Shown: positions 45,634-56,609, numbered from the stretch's first letter. The stretch: DNA of 64,000 nt from Helianthus annuus (GCF_002127325.2 NC_035436.2:87724960-87788959), one strand, 5' to 3'. Numbers and translations are program-made. Notes: generated by a model from the letters alone, not told the origin.

Positions 45634-47442
45634 TGATGTGCGTGAAGTGTGTTATATTTTTGATGAGTATTTAAGCCCCTTTTTACACTTTTAGCCAAGT
45701 TTTAAATTTATAAAACACGATATTCACTAACACTAAACACACATATGGGCAAGTGCACCCATCGTGGACGTAGTATAGTGTTGGTAAGATACCGAGGTCG
45801 TCCAAGGACACAAGAGCTTTTAATACCGGTTTATCCTCAACGTCTAATCAAATCAAAAAGTGAGAAAAATGTTTTAAACTAAGAAAAATAAAAACTAACT
45901 AAATGCTGAAAATAAAAATAAAATAAAAACAGATAGACAAGATGAATCACTTGGATCCGACACGTGTATTAGTATAACCTTTGATTATTTTCGCACTTTT
46001 GCACTTGTTTAAGAGATTATCTTAGTTATTGTAGTAGGCCCCTCTTTTGAAGGCGACGTTACCCTCAACCCAGTAGTTTGAGTCAGCAAGGATACAATCC
46101 TAAAGGGTCGGATTATTGAAAGATAATGAATTAAGTTATTAATGCAAATTGTGGTAGGCCCCGCTTTTGGCGGTGACGTTACCCTCGGCTAAGTAGTCTG
46201 AGTCAGCAGGGATACAGTCCTAAATAGCCGGGTTATAGTATTAATAGTAGTTAACTTATGAGGGGGTCAAAGAGTTTGGATCCCCGCCATCCAATACCTA
46301 TGGGCATTGAAGGAGATCCTACTAAATTTGACCCAGGTCCCAAGCAGGACCTCTAAACGCTGAACAAGGGCAAGACCTTTACCAAACCGTTCCCTTAACC
46401 CCCGACCAGGTAGCCAACATACCTCCATATAGACCGTGGAGATATGAATGGTGAAAATCTTTTATTTTATATAGACAGTAAAATAATGCCAAGACACCAC
46501 GGACAAACGATAAGGAAAGATCACCTTCAACATAAGTAACTAGTTATTAAAGTCATTAATACAAAACCAAATAAAAAGTGCAAAAGATTAAAAATAAAAA
46601 GTATTATACTAAACACTTGTCTTCACCAAGTGATGTAAGAGACTTAGGCAAACATGGCCTTGATTATCAAGAACTCTTACGATCAATCTTGGATCCCGAG
46701 ACGACTCACACACTCTACGATGGACAATGGATGATGGTGGTGGATGATGATGTTATGGTGGTGGTGGGTGGTGGATGAGGTGTGAGAGAGGTGGTGTGCC
46801 AAGGGATGAGTTGAAATCGCTCCAAGCACTCCTATTTATAGGCTGAACAGAAGGCTGGGCACGGCCCCGTGTCCGCTGGACACGGCCCCGTGCCCGTCTG
46901 ACACTCTCTCTCTCTTCATTAATTGTAATTCACAATTACAATAAATGCACCTGCAGCACTCTGACCACGCCCCCGTGTCCGCTGGGCACGGCCCCGTGGT
47001 GGACAATAGAAGCTTCTACTACTTTGTCTTTTGTGCAAGGGCTGACCATTCTGGACACTGCCCCGTGCTCGCTGAGCACGGCCCCGTGTTGAGCTCGACA
47101 CGCCCCATGTCCGCTGGACACAGCCCCGTGTTCGCTGGACACAGCCCCGTGTTCAGCTGGACACAGCCCCATGCTCAGCTGGGCACAGCCCCATGCTCAG
47201 CTTTCTTCTTGTTTTTGCTTTGGGAGATGCTGTCGAGGAGTCGGGCATGCCACGTTTCTTCCTTTTCTTTGTATTTATGTCGGATTTGGCTGCATTTTTG
47301 CTTCTTTTGTTCATTTAAGCTCTTTTAGCCCTGAAAATACAAAAGGAAGACAAAAGTACACTTTTTCCAACATTAGTACTTAAAAAGGGTTAGTTTTATG
47401 GCTCATTTGATGTAATTTATATGTTGCATTTTACTCACATCA
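45634..47442 (-). repeat. E: 3' LTR (1809 bp)
   Basis: Nearly identical to 50988-52794. It carries a GC-rich cluster of CACGGCCCCGTG-type palindromes at 46858-47200, about eleven units, in an otherwise AT-rich LTR. Confidence 0.95.
46858..47200. repeat. E: cluster of CACGGCCCCGTG palindromes
   Basis: Units of about 20 bases, such as GCTGGACACGGCCCCGTGTC, repeat with changes. The core CACGG-NN-CCGTG can pair with itself. Some units are decayed to CACAGCCCC(A/G)TG, which are C-to-T or G-to-A changes. The 5' LTR copy is at about 52210-52552. The long frame 46945-47328 is a translation of this cluster. Confidence 0.85.
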
Positions 47443-47457
47443 AATACCCCCACACTT
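47443..47457 (-). other. E: polypurine tract
   Basis: AAGTGTGGGGGTATT on the minus strand lies directly before TGATGTGAG of the 3' LTR. Confidence 0.85.
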
Positions 47458-49197
47458 GAATCTTTGCTTGTCCTCAAGCAAAACTCTTTAATATGTGGCT
47501 TACACTCCCAAATGGAATGGGTAGAAGAGAAGGTTTTGGGCTTGTCTTGAGTGTCGGGAATCCAAGATCTTTATTGGGTTTTATTTTTATACTATTTACA
47601 ATCCTATTCGTTGTGATTTATTTAGAACATTTCATAAGAGAAATTACTTATTTGGGCATAACGTGCCTTTTTAAAATTTCATTTATATACAAGTTCACAT
47701 ACCTCACGGGGGATCACTCAACACTCGGCCGAAGGTGTATTTTTAGTGAATCACTCGAGAGCGGCATGAAACTTATTCCTACCATAAGCTTGCCAAGCAA
47801 TCAATCCTCCTCCTTTTTAACTTTATACCTTTGTAAATATCAAGAGGACTTTTTGGGTGAAGGGTTAGGCTTGGGCTAAAGGTGGGTGGTTGGGTTAGTG
47901 GTTAGTAAAAGGGCGAAAAGCGTAAAAAGCGTCAGTTTTCGTAAAACACTTTGTTTTTTTTTTCTTTTTTTTCTTCTTTTTTTTTCTTCACTTTTTTTTT
48001 TATTCTAATGAAGCATTTTTCAAACAAGGTTTCTTTTGATGAGCTTGTTTGTTTATTGCTAACTTCATCTCTTTTTTTTTTCTTTTTTCTTTTTTTTTTT
48101 GTGTCACAAGAAAACCGAGCTTTGTTACTAAAATAAAGGGTTTAAAATGAAAAAGGTTTTGGTGGGTAAAGGGTGTTTGTTTTGGGGAAAGAAACGAAAA
48201 GGTTTAGGCTCAAAGGGGTTAACTAGGGGATTTTTGGGTAGGTGGTAAAAAAAAGGAAAATTAATGGTGTAGAAATAAAAAGGGGTTAGTCCTAATGCCT
48301 CCATCATTTACTTACTCGGGTTTAAGTTGGTAAGGACCGGGAATGTATCGTCGTGGCAAGTTCTAGAGTCGTAAGAACCAAGCGGCTATTCGCACAAGAA
48401 ACGAAAAATGAGCATTTAGTTTAAAGATGTATATTTGTATGCTCAATAAAGGCTCAAAACTCACTTTTGTGGGAATGGGTTTTTATGTGATCAAGTATAT
48501 ATAATCAAATTTTAACTAAGATTGTCATGCCGTTTCATAATCTTTTTATTTGGTTCTTTTTATCACGACGCTATCGGTTGTAAATTTATAAAAATATAAC
48601 CTTTTTAGAACTTGTTATTCCCAAATTAAACCAAGACAAGTAAAAAAAATGAAAAGTTTTTGAAAAAAAAAATTTGGGGTGATTAGCGGTTCCAATAGAG
48701 TTTTGTGTAAGGCTTGTTATTAGGACTTGCAAAATTCAAGGTTTTAGCATCCCCCCACACTTAAATTACACATTGTCCTCAATGTGTCCCAAAAATAAGA
48801 TTTTCGGTTGATTAGAATGTGAAAAAGTGGGTTAAAAGCAAGATTTTATGTTACTGGGTAGCTGAACACGGGGTGGTGTTGGCTGAGCACGGCCCTGTGT
48901 CCAGACTGCCAGTACCAAAAATAAACAGAAGGCTGGGCACGGGGGCGTGTTCAGTGAGCACCGCCCCGTGTCCAGGTACCTGAACTTGGGCATTTCTGCA
49001 GAGTTTTGGGCACGGGGGCGTGTTGGGTGAGCACAACCCCGTGCTGAACTTGCTGTAATGAAGAAAAATCGTCGGAAGGCTCTGTTTTTATGTATGGGGT
49101 GTTGGTTCAAGCTTCCCTTAGCATCCTTCACCATCCTGAGTGTGTTTTATTCCTGAAAATTAAAAACTAAACTAGAAAACATAAAAGTTAATCTAAA
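47458..49197 (-). other. E: noncoding 3' internal region
   Basis: 1.7 kb without pol similarity. It has T-rich runs (47951-48105), a second GGGG-rich PPT-like tract (minus-strand AAGTGTGGGGGGATGC at about 48750-48765), and a second cluster of CACGGGGGCGTG-type units at 48865-49050. Confidence 0.6.
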
Positions 49198-50586
49198 CTA
49201 AACTACGAATAGTTCCGCGGAATGCCTCCGTGGTGCGCCATGTTTATAAGGGTCCTTGGCTAGACCCACCTTATCAGGTGTCTCTGGCTCATCTTCAATT
49301 AGGGGGTCGTCATTGCCAAAAGGATATTTCATTGAGCGCTCAAGATCTATGCTCCTTTTGAATGCCCCTAATTGAAGAGGTAGATTGTTGTACTTCCGGT
49401 TTTTCAAAGCTTCGTGAGTTTTTACAAAAGGTCGTCCCAACACTAGAGGAGCGTCATCAAGGATGACAAAGTCGGTTGGGATTACCATTTGATTTGTTTG
49501 AACCAAGATATCCTCAACTACACCGATTGATTTTATTATTCTCCGATTGGATAGAAAAATGGGTATTTTAAGTGGAGCAAAATCACTAATACTTAGCTTT
49601 TCAAAAATGTAGTTAGGCATTATGTTAACACAAAGATCTTTATCAATGGTGATATTACTAATAAATGAATTTTGAAAGAAACATGGAACCGGTGTAATGT
49701 TAATTTCAAAAGGATCTTCTTTTATTAGCGAGGTTTGATCATTAGTTAACTTAACACTTACTAAGTCTTTGATTTTAGCATTAGTGTTTAACTCTTTTAA
49801 AAACTTGGCATGAGGGGTTATTAAACAATGATTTTCGAAAGTAGGTGACAAGAGGTTAATTTCTTCAAAATTAGACTCTTCTTGAATTTTAACATTATCG
49901 GACTCACCATTTTCGTTGTTTAACTCATGTGTCGGTTTTTCACTTTCTTGTTCTTCCATTTTTACACTTTCAACTATCTCTACGTTATTATCATTTTTTA
50001 GCTCTTCTCTTGCGCGGGATTCCTCTTCCCTTGCGCGAGATTCTTTTATGCAACGTTCGATAGTTTTAATGTGTTCTAATATCCTATTGGTCACTTCGGT
50101 GAGATTGAAAGAATTTGGATCCTCAAAGCTTGAATCTGGTTGTTCGATCCTTGGCTCCTCATAATTCTCATATGAAGTAGATGGTTCACACCATTGTTCT
50201 TCATTATAAGTATATGATGGATAAGGGTCGAAACTTTGTTCTTCATAGTACTCATATGAGGTGGGTTGTTCACGCCATGGTTCCTCATAATAAGAATATG
50301 AAGGTGGTGGCTCATATCTTGAGTCTTCAAAGTATGAGTATGAAGGCTCATACCTTGGTTCATCAAAATATGAGTATGAGGGAGGAGGTTCATACCTTTG
50401 GTCTTCATAGGATGTGTATGAAGTTGATGGCTCGTACCTGGGCTCCTCATAATGGTTGTATGAATTGGATGGTTGATATGAGTTATTATATTGAACCGAG
50501 CGTGTGTTACGACAATTAGTGCAATAATTACCCCTATAATCATCCTCATCATAGGTGTAGTTGTAACCTCTTGAGTATTAATCCAT
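49198..50586 (-). pseudogene. E: Tyr-rich repeat / aspartic-protease-like ORF, no catalytic motif
   Basis: One frame is open from 50577 to the stop at 49198 (about 460 codons). The ATG at 50586 is followed by GAT and then TAA, a nonsense codon at codon 3. The first 150 residues repeat a unit like YEEPRYEPPPSYSY about nine times, with CTNC near the start. A coiled, charged segment follows (ILEHIKTIERCIKESRAREEESRAREE). The C-terminal part matches the pol protease of Athila/Tat elements: NIMPNYIFEKL, SIGVVEDILVQTNQMVIPTDFVILD and PLVLGRPF. The active-site D-x-G is not intact: the sequence reads KDLCVN, where relatives have a D-L-G-A-S-like stretch. RT does not follow. Confidence 0.7.
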
Positions 50587-50639
50587 AAGAATCACTCAAC
50601 AGATCACAACTGAGTCTCGGGACCAGAAAACAAAAATAA

Positions 50640-50860
50640 GACGGAAACAGAAGCTGGACACGGCCCCGTGTTGGGTGAACACAGCCCCGTGTTCAGGGTC
50701 TGTATCTGGGCGTTTTAATTAAAGTTACTGGTCACGTTGAGCACGGGGGCGTGTTCAGTGAACACGGCCCCGTGTTCAGACTCTGTATCTGGGTATCTAC
50801 TCTAAAAATATGCAGCACGGGGGCGTGTTCAGTGAGCACGGCCCCGTGTTCAGGCTACTG
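50640..50860. repeat. E: third cluster of CACGGCCCCGTG/CACGGGGGCGTG units, in the 5' leader
   Basis: Five to six units (GGACACGGCCCCGTGTTGGG, GAGCACGGGGGCGTGTTCAG and others) lie between the primer binding site and the ORF. Units on both strands alternate, so neighbours can pair with each other. Confidence 0.8.
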
Positions 50861-50963
50861 TAAATGCAAAACTAAACTAAAATGCAGAAAAATGCGCGCG
50901 TTTTAAAAAGGTTTTGAAAAACTGATTAGGCCGTTGATTTTAAGCTTTCTTAAAATCCTTGTG

Positions 50964-50981
50964 TCCCCGGCAGCGGCGCCA
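50964..50981 (-). other. E: primer binding site
   Basis: TGGCGCCGCTGCCGGGGA on the minus strand, six bases inside the 5' LTR. Athila/Tat-type elements commonly have TGGCGCCGTTGCCGGGGA. Confidence 0.85.
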
Positions 50982-50987
50982 AAAACT

Positions 50988-52794
50988 TGATGTGCGTGAA
51001 GTGTGTTATATTTTTGATGAGTATTTAAGCCCCTTTTTACACTTTTAGCCAAGTTTTAAATTTATAAAACACGATATTCACTAACACTAAACACACATAT
51101 GGGCAAGTGCACCCATCGTGGACGTAGTATAGTGTTGGTAAGATACCGAGGTCGTCCAAGGACACAAGAGCTTTTAATACCGGTTTATCCTCAACGTCTA
51201 ATCAAATCAAAAAGTGAGAAAAATGTTTTAAACTAAGAAAAATAAAAACTAACTAAATGCTGAAAATAAAAATAAAATAAAAACAGATAGACAAGATGAA
51301 TCACTTGGATCCGACACGTGTATTAGTATAACCTTTGATTATTTTCGCACTTTTGCACTTGTTTAAGAGATTATCTTAGTTATTGTAGTAGGCCCCTCTT
51401 TTGAAGGCGACGTTACCCTCAACCCAGTAGTTTGAGTCAGCAAGGATACAATCCTAAAGGGTCGGATTATTGAAAGATAATGAATTAAGTTATTAATGCA
51501 AATTGTGGTAGGCCCCGCTTTTGGCGGTGACGTTACCCTCGGCTAAGTAGTCTGAGTCAGCAGGGATACAGTCCTAAATAGCCGGGTTATAGTATTAATA
51601 GTAGTTAACTTATGAGGGGGTCAAAGAGTTTGGATCCCCGCCATCCAATACCTATGGGCATTGAAGGAGATCCTACTAAATTTGACCCAGGTCCCAAGCA
51701 GGACCTCTAAACGCTGAACAAGGGCAAGACCTTTACCAAACCGTTCCCTTAACCCCCGACCAGGTAGCCAACATACCTCCATATAGACCGTGGAGATATG
51801 AATGGTGAAAATCTTTTATTTTATATAGACAGTAAAATAATGCCAAGACACCACGGACAAACGATAAGGAAAGATCACCTTCAACATAAGTAACTAGTTA
51901 TTAAAGTCATTAATACAAAACCAAATAAAAAGTGCAAAAGATTAAAAATAAAAAGTATTATACTAAACACTTGTCTTCACCAAGTGATGTAAGAGACTTA
52001 GGCAAACATGGCCTTGATTGTCAAGAACTCTTATGATCAATCTTGGATCCCGAGACGACTCACACACTCTACGATGGACAATGGATGATGGTGGTGGATG
52101 ATGGTGTTATGGTGGTGGTGGGTGGTGGATGAGGTGTGAGAGAGGTGGTGTGCCAAGGGATGAGTTGAAATGGCTCCAAGCACTCCTATTTATAGGCTGA
52201 ACAGAAGGCTGGGCACGGCCCCGTGTCCGCTGGACACGGCCCCGTGCCCGTCTGACACTCTCTCTCTTCATTAATTGTAATTCACAATTACAATAAATGC
52301 ACCTGCAGCACTCTCACCACGCCCCCGTGTCCGCTGGGCACGGCCCCGTGGTGGGCAATAGAAGCTTCTACTACTTTGTCTTTTGTGCAAGGGCTGACCA
52401 TTCTGGACACTGCCCCGTGCTCGCTGAGCACGGCCCCGTGTTGAGCTCGACACGCCCCGTGTCCGCTGGACACAGCCCCGTGTTCGCTGGACACAGCCCC
52501 GTGTTCAGCTGGGCACAGCCCCATGCTCAGCTGGGCACAGCCCCATGCTCAGCTTTCTTCTTGTTTTTGCTTTGGGAGATGCTGTCGAGGAGTCGGGCAT
52601 GCCACGTTTCTTCCTTTTCTTTGTATTTATGTCGGATTTGGCTGCATTTTTGCTTCTTTTGTTCATTTAAGCTCTTTTAACCCTGAAAATACAAAAGGAA
52701 GACAAAAGTACACTTTTTCCAACATTAGTACTTAAAAAGGGTTAGTTTTATGGCTCATTTGATGTAATTTATATGTTGCATTTTACTCACATCA
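50988..52794 (-). repeat. E: 5' LTR (1807 bp)
   Basis: Nearly identical to the 3' LTR. It has CT-repeat variation (two bases shorter at 52258) and the palindrome cluster at about 52210-52552. Confidence 0.95.
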
Positions 52795-52799
52795 TACCA

Positions 52800-53398
52800 C
52801 GAACATTATGAGGTCCGCCTTTAAGTGATACTTGAATGTTATGTGCAACAGTTGGGTTGATTTTGTTAAGACTAACTTTGTGGATGAACTGTTGCTCTTC
52901 AAATCCAAGTTTCCTGTTTTGTTTTAACATGTTGGCGTGATCGCTACCAATCATGCAATGGTTGTGCGCGGTGATGAAATCATATATTTTGTATTGTTCG
53001 GTAGCATGATCCTAACTCACTTTGATACGCGCATGACAACCCGGAAACTGTGAATCGACTTCTTCTGTGTTGTTTCTTGGATTTATCATATATGGTTGGA
53101 GCATTTTTGGATGGAGCATTGGGGTCAGATTCTGTGACCCATGGTTATCCTTCTCTTGAATATAATATATATCTATGAGTGCAGATTTTCATATTAGGAT
53201 TGTCATGATATTTTTTGTTCTTCGATGTGCCGATACGAGTAGATAACCCAGATTGTGTAGCATACGTATTGTACATCATGACAATATCTTCCTAATGGGT
53301 AAATGTACTATTTATAACAGGAAGGTATCTAACATCAACTTGAGGTATCCAATACAGGGTGCCGTTAGGTGTACCATGTATGGCAGCCGTAATTGTTC
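52800..53398 (-). pseudogene. MULE transposase exon 2, proximal part: FAR1 DNA-binding domain, decayed
   Basis: The acceptor ...CTCACAG ends at 53399. The exon continues from exon 1 in phase (TK-G-TITAAIHG). FAR1-domain landmarks follow: EDIVMMYNTYATQSGLSTRIG, YSREG, GCHARIKV, then YKIYDFITAHNHCMIG and NRKLGFEEQQFI. Stops lie at 53292-53294 (TAG) and 53145-53147 (TAA). At least one frameshift lies between 53145 and 53040, and another TAG at 53012-53014 is in the shifted frame. These breaks show that the transposase was inactive apart from the insertions. Confidence 0.8.
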
Positions 53399-53798
53399 CT
53401 GTGAGAAATAATTAATAAATTAAAAAATTGTCAACATGATATACGGACGAATAGTATAATTGTAATTAATATGCACATGTGCGTTGTCAGTTAATGTACA
53501 AGGTTATAAGTTATTTTTTTAATCATAATGCACATGAGCATAAATTTGCAATGTAACATAATTTTAAATATGATGAATAATTTGTAATATGAGGCAGTTA
53601 ACACAATGCACATATGCATATAACATTGAGTAATCATAGTTTACAACATAAAACAATTGTAAACATGCAGTTAACATAATGCACATGTGCATATAATATT
53701 GAGTAATCATAATTTACAACATAAAACAGTTGTGAACATGATGCAAATGAGTATATCATTGAACAAGTCACAATTTACATAAAATGGATATAAAATAC
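53399..53798 (-). other. MULE intron 1 with TGCACATGTGCA repeats
   Basis: The donor GTATTT is at 53798 and the acceptor CAG at 53399. Perfect TGCACATGTGCA lies at 53680-53691. One-base variants lie at 53472, 53529 and 53607. The rest is AT-rich, with an AATATTGAGTAATCATA duplication. Confidence 0.65.
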
Positions 53799-54225
53799 CT
53801 TTAGTTTCAAACTGAATGAATTGTAAGTGTTGATGTTCTGTGCTTGTAGGTGATGTACCAGTAGATGTGGTGTTACCAGTAGATGTGGTGTCAACTGATA
53901 ACGATTGATCAGGTAAATTAGCAGTCTCAGAGCCTACGTTGCCTGATGTAAACATGGAATCAAGAGACTGTATTTCAAACCCATGAAGGGTGTGTCGATT
54001 TGCAACTGTTGTAAACACATGATTGCAACTTTCATTTGGATTAACAGCAGGTAAGGTATTGACATCAACATCAGACGGACCCACGGCAGAAATAGGATTG
54101 ACATTAACAACAGATGGGCCGCAAAAACCAGAATCGGGATGTGGATTATACGCAGAAGATGCTGTATGATGATCATCAGATGTCGTAGGTTCAACTCCAA
54201 CACGAGATGAGTCAGACGAAGCCAT
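53799..54225 (-). pseudogene. MULE transposase exon 1: N-terminus
   Basis: The ATG at 54225 is followed by MASSDSSRVGVEPTTSDD, a Ser/Thr/Asn-rich, probably disordered N-terminus of 142 codons ending FQFETK before a GT donor. Two tandem phrases (VDVNTLPAVNP and VNVNPISAVGP) look like a duplication. An NTTSTGNTTSTG repeat lies near the end. Such leaders upstream of the FAR1 domain vary in the family. The frame is open. Confidence 0.75.
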
Positions 54226-54457
54226 GTGTAGCCGAAATCAGTATCCCATCGCCGTAATCAGTATCCCAATTGAATCCCCCATAAGATGTGTATATCGCCG
54301 CCGTGAAACTAAAGAGATTAGTCACCGCCGTCCACCGTAGATCGCCGTCGCCGATTAAGCAAAATCTCCAGCGAAACCCTAGATTGTAAACGACGATAAT
54401 GAACAGGGGATGGAAATAAGAGGAGCGCGTGTTTTTTTATTAAATGTCACTTAATTA
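54226..54457 (-). promoter_or_regulatory. MULE 5' untranslated and promoter region
   Basis: Sequence between the terminal sequence and ATG. It has CGCCG-rich repeats (GCCGTC, CGCCGCCGT near 54293-54355). No clear TATA box was placed. Confidence 0.4.
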
Positions 54458-54528
54458 CAAATTTGCCATGTGTTCATATTGGTTCTCGCGGTTCTCGCAA
54501 TAAAGGGTGTTTCCTAACGGATCTTTAT

Positions 54529-54530
<2 letters not shown>
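54458..54530 (-). repeat. MULE 5' terminal sequence (TIR)
   Basis: On the minus strand it begins GGATAAAGATCCGTTAGG, then TTTATTGCGAGAACCGCGAG and AACCAATATGAACACATG. The foldback element at 55288 starts GGACAAAGATCCGTTAGG with TTATTGCGAGAACCGCGAG and AACCAGTGTGAACACA, the same terminus. It abuts a (TA)27 tract. The partner end of the MULE is outside the window, beyond A. Confidence 0.75.

Positions 54531-54584
<54 letters not shown>
54531..54584. repeat. (TA)27 microsatellite
   Basis: Uninterrupted TA between the MULE end and MITE i. Confidence 0.98.
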
Positions 54585-54586
<2 letters not shown>

Positions 54587-54972
54587 TTAGGAGTTGGCTA
54601 GAAAGTCTAAATTTCCTAAAAAGTGTAGAAAGTGTTGTCAACCATAAAACACACCAAAAACCCACAAATAACAAAATGAAGATTAATAAAACATCATATA
54701 TGTGGGTTGTGTTTTGTGTTTTGGATGATAAGGCTCTGATTATTGAATAACAAATATTATTGTGTTTTATGTTGATTAGCATGTTGTGTTTTATATTCAT
54801 AGTTTTACGATTGTGTGTTTTAAGTTTTTATGAACTATTATGGTTTGAATATGGTGTTTTAGTAATTTTCACTCTGTTATTTGTGGGTTTTAGGTGTGTT
54901 TTATGGCTGAAATTAGAGTGTTTTATGACTTTTTACACTTTTTAGAAAATTTGGACTTTCTAGCCGAACCCC

Positions 54973-54976
<4 letters not shown>
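54585..54976. mobile_element. MITE i, 392 bp, flanked by (TA)n
   Basis: Inverted ends: GGTTAGGAGTTGGCTAGAAA at the left; the right end read backwards is AGGGTGGGGTTCGGCTAGAAA. Both continue with GT(C)(T/C)AAATTT(C/T)CTAAAAAGTGTA. No coding sequence. It is AT-rich, with TTATGGTT/GTGTTTTATG phrases. A TIR of about 50 bp and TA-tract flanks suggest a microsatellite-inserting MITE. Confidence 0.75.

Positions 54977-55019
<43 letters not shown>
54977..55019. repeat. (TA)n microsatellite
   Basis: 43 bases of TA. Confidence 0.98.
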
Positions 55020-55021
<2 letters not shown>

Positions 55022-55246
55022 TCACAATTTAGAGAGAATGGTGAAAAGTGTGAGAATGATTTTGGTGGTGACATGTGGCATTGATGTTAAATTACACTGT
55101 CAATGATAGATGTATAGTGTTATATATTGTTCGATAGTGTCATATATTGTTACATAGTGTTATACGGTGTTTATATGGTGTTATATAGTGTTATATATAG
55201 TGTTATAATACACTTCTCACACTTCTAAATTAATGTACACTATCCC

Positions 55247-55251
<5 letters not shown>
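55020..55251. mobile_element. MITE ii, 232 bp, flanked by (TA)n
   Basis: Weak inverted ends: AAAAGTGTGAGAATG near the left, and AGAAGTGTGAGAAGTG read backwards from the right. It contains tandem TGTTATATAGTGT-like phrases. No coding sequence. Confidence 0.55.

Positions 55252-55287
<36 letters not shown>
55252..55287. repeat. (TA)18 microsatellite
   Basis: 36 bases of TA. Confidence 0.98.
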
Positions 55288-55289
<2 letters not shown>

Positions 55290-56556
55290 ACAAAGATCCG
55301 TTAGGAACCACCCCTTATTGCGAGAACCGCGAGAACCAGTGTGAACACAAACAGTAATTCCTAAAAAAATCTAAAAAACACCCAAAAATTTTTTTTTTAT
55401 TTTTTTACTATTTTTTTTGAAAAAATCGCTATATTTTGTTAATAAAAAAAATAAAAAAAAATTCAAAAAAAAAAAAAAATTTCGAGTAACAGTTATCCAT
55501 GCACATGTGCATATGTGTCGTTTCTTTGTCAAATTCCGTAATTCATTACAAATAATAGTCAATTGCACTTTCATTTACACTACTACGTGTAATACACTAT
55601 CTTTTACATTACCAATGTTAGAAATGCACATGTGCATCTATATGTATCAACAGGAAATAAGGTGTTTTGGTACACTACTTTCTCTTTCATCTATCATTCC
55701 ATCCATAATACACAAGCATGCACATGTGCATTTCTGTCATTTCTTTGACAAATTCCGTAATTCATTACATATATTAGACAATTGCACTTTCATTTACACT
55801 ACCATATGTAATACACTACTTTTTACATTACCAATATTAGAAATGCACATGTGCATTATATGTATCAACATGAAATAAGGTGTTTTGGTACACCACTTTG
55901 AATACACTTTCCCTTTCATCTATCATACCATCCATAATACACTACCATTACCTCCTATCATCCATAATACAATACCATTACCTCCTACCATCCATAATAC
56001 AATACCATTAACAATATTTTCACTTTATTACATGTATGTAAACACCATTTATACCATCCAATCAACATATTACATAAAAAATTGACAACTATAACCAAAC
56101 CATCAACCACTAGATATAACTAACCAAAAAACATGTATATGGGTCTACTTCTCCATTCAAAATCACAAACTTTTTGTACCAAAACACGTTATATCATGGT
56201 TATACCTAATTATGCACATGTGCATTTTGAATATTGGTAATGTAAAAAGTAGTGTATTACTAATGGTATTGTAAATTAAAGTGCAATTGTCTATTCCTGA
56301 TAATGTATTACCGAATTTGTTGAAGTAATGATACATATGAACATGTGCATGGATAACTGTTACTCGAAAAAAAAAGTTTTTTTTTTTTTTTTTTTTTTTT
56401 TTATGGAACGAAATATAGCGATTTTTTGTTAAAAAATATTAAAAAAAATAAAAAAAATTTTTGAGTGCTTTTTTGATTTTTTTTAGATTTTATTTTGTGT
56501 TCACATTGGTTCTCGCGGTTCTCGCAATAAGGGTGGTTCTCGCATGAACCTTACCC
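55288..56556. mobile_element. Foldback non-autonomous MULE, 1.27 kb, sharing the terminus of the FAR1-type MULE
   Basis: Both ends carry TTATTGCGAGAACCGCGAG followed by AACCA(G/A)TGTGAACACA, in inverted orientation. Inverted similarity continues through A/T-rich runs to the ACAGTTATCCATGCACATG region (55486-55511 with 56338-56368). TGCACATGTGCA occurs perfectly at 55500, 55625, 55729, 55844 and 56213 and once with a mismatch at 56338. No transposase ORF. A segment around 55500-55640 is repeated at 55729-55860. The TA tracts on both sides are the likely target. Confidence 0.8.
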
Positions 56557-56574
56557 TATATATATATATATATA
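56557..56574. repeat. (TA)9 microsatellite
   Basis: 18 bases of TA between the foldback element and MITE iv. Confidence 0.95.
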
Positions 56575-56609
56575 TTCCCAACTTTTTTAGTGTTCCCCAA
56601 TGAACCTCA

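Larger units (their letters stand above)
45634..52794 (-). mobile_element. E: young non-autonomous LTR element of Tat/Athila-like kind, 7.2 kb
   Basis: LTRs are 45634-47442 (3', 1809 bp) and 50988-52794 (5', 1807 bp), with TGATGTGAG to GCACATCA ends and TSD TACCA (45629-45633, 52795-52799). The primer binding site TGGCGCCGCTGCCGGGGA is the type used by Athila/Tat-group elements. LTRs differ at about 9-10 sites plus a 2-bp indel (about 0.5%). The internal 3.5 kb codes only for a protease-like ORF. There is no gag core with zinc knuckles, RT or integrase. It is in exon 2 of the MULE. Confidence 0.9.

Noticed and set aside
46945..47328. 127-codon ORF with HGPVLAEHGPVLS-like repeats (also 52297-52680)
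   Set aside because: It translates the CACGGCCCCGTG palindrome cluster within the E LTRs. Both strands give similar repeat peptides.
25848..54225. Host FAR1/FHY3-like regulatory gene
   Set aside because: It has a terminal sequence shared with a foldback element and lies in a TA tract, so a transposon origin fits better. A domesticated gene cannot be fully excluded without the other end.
54894..55106. ORF with (IY)n
   Set aside because: It runs through the TA microsatellite at 54977-55019. It is low-complexity translation only.
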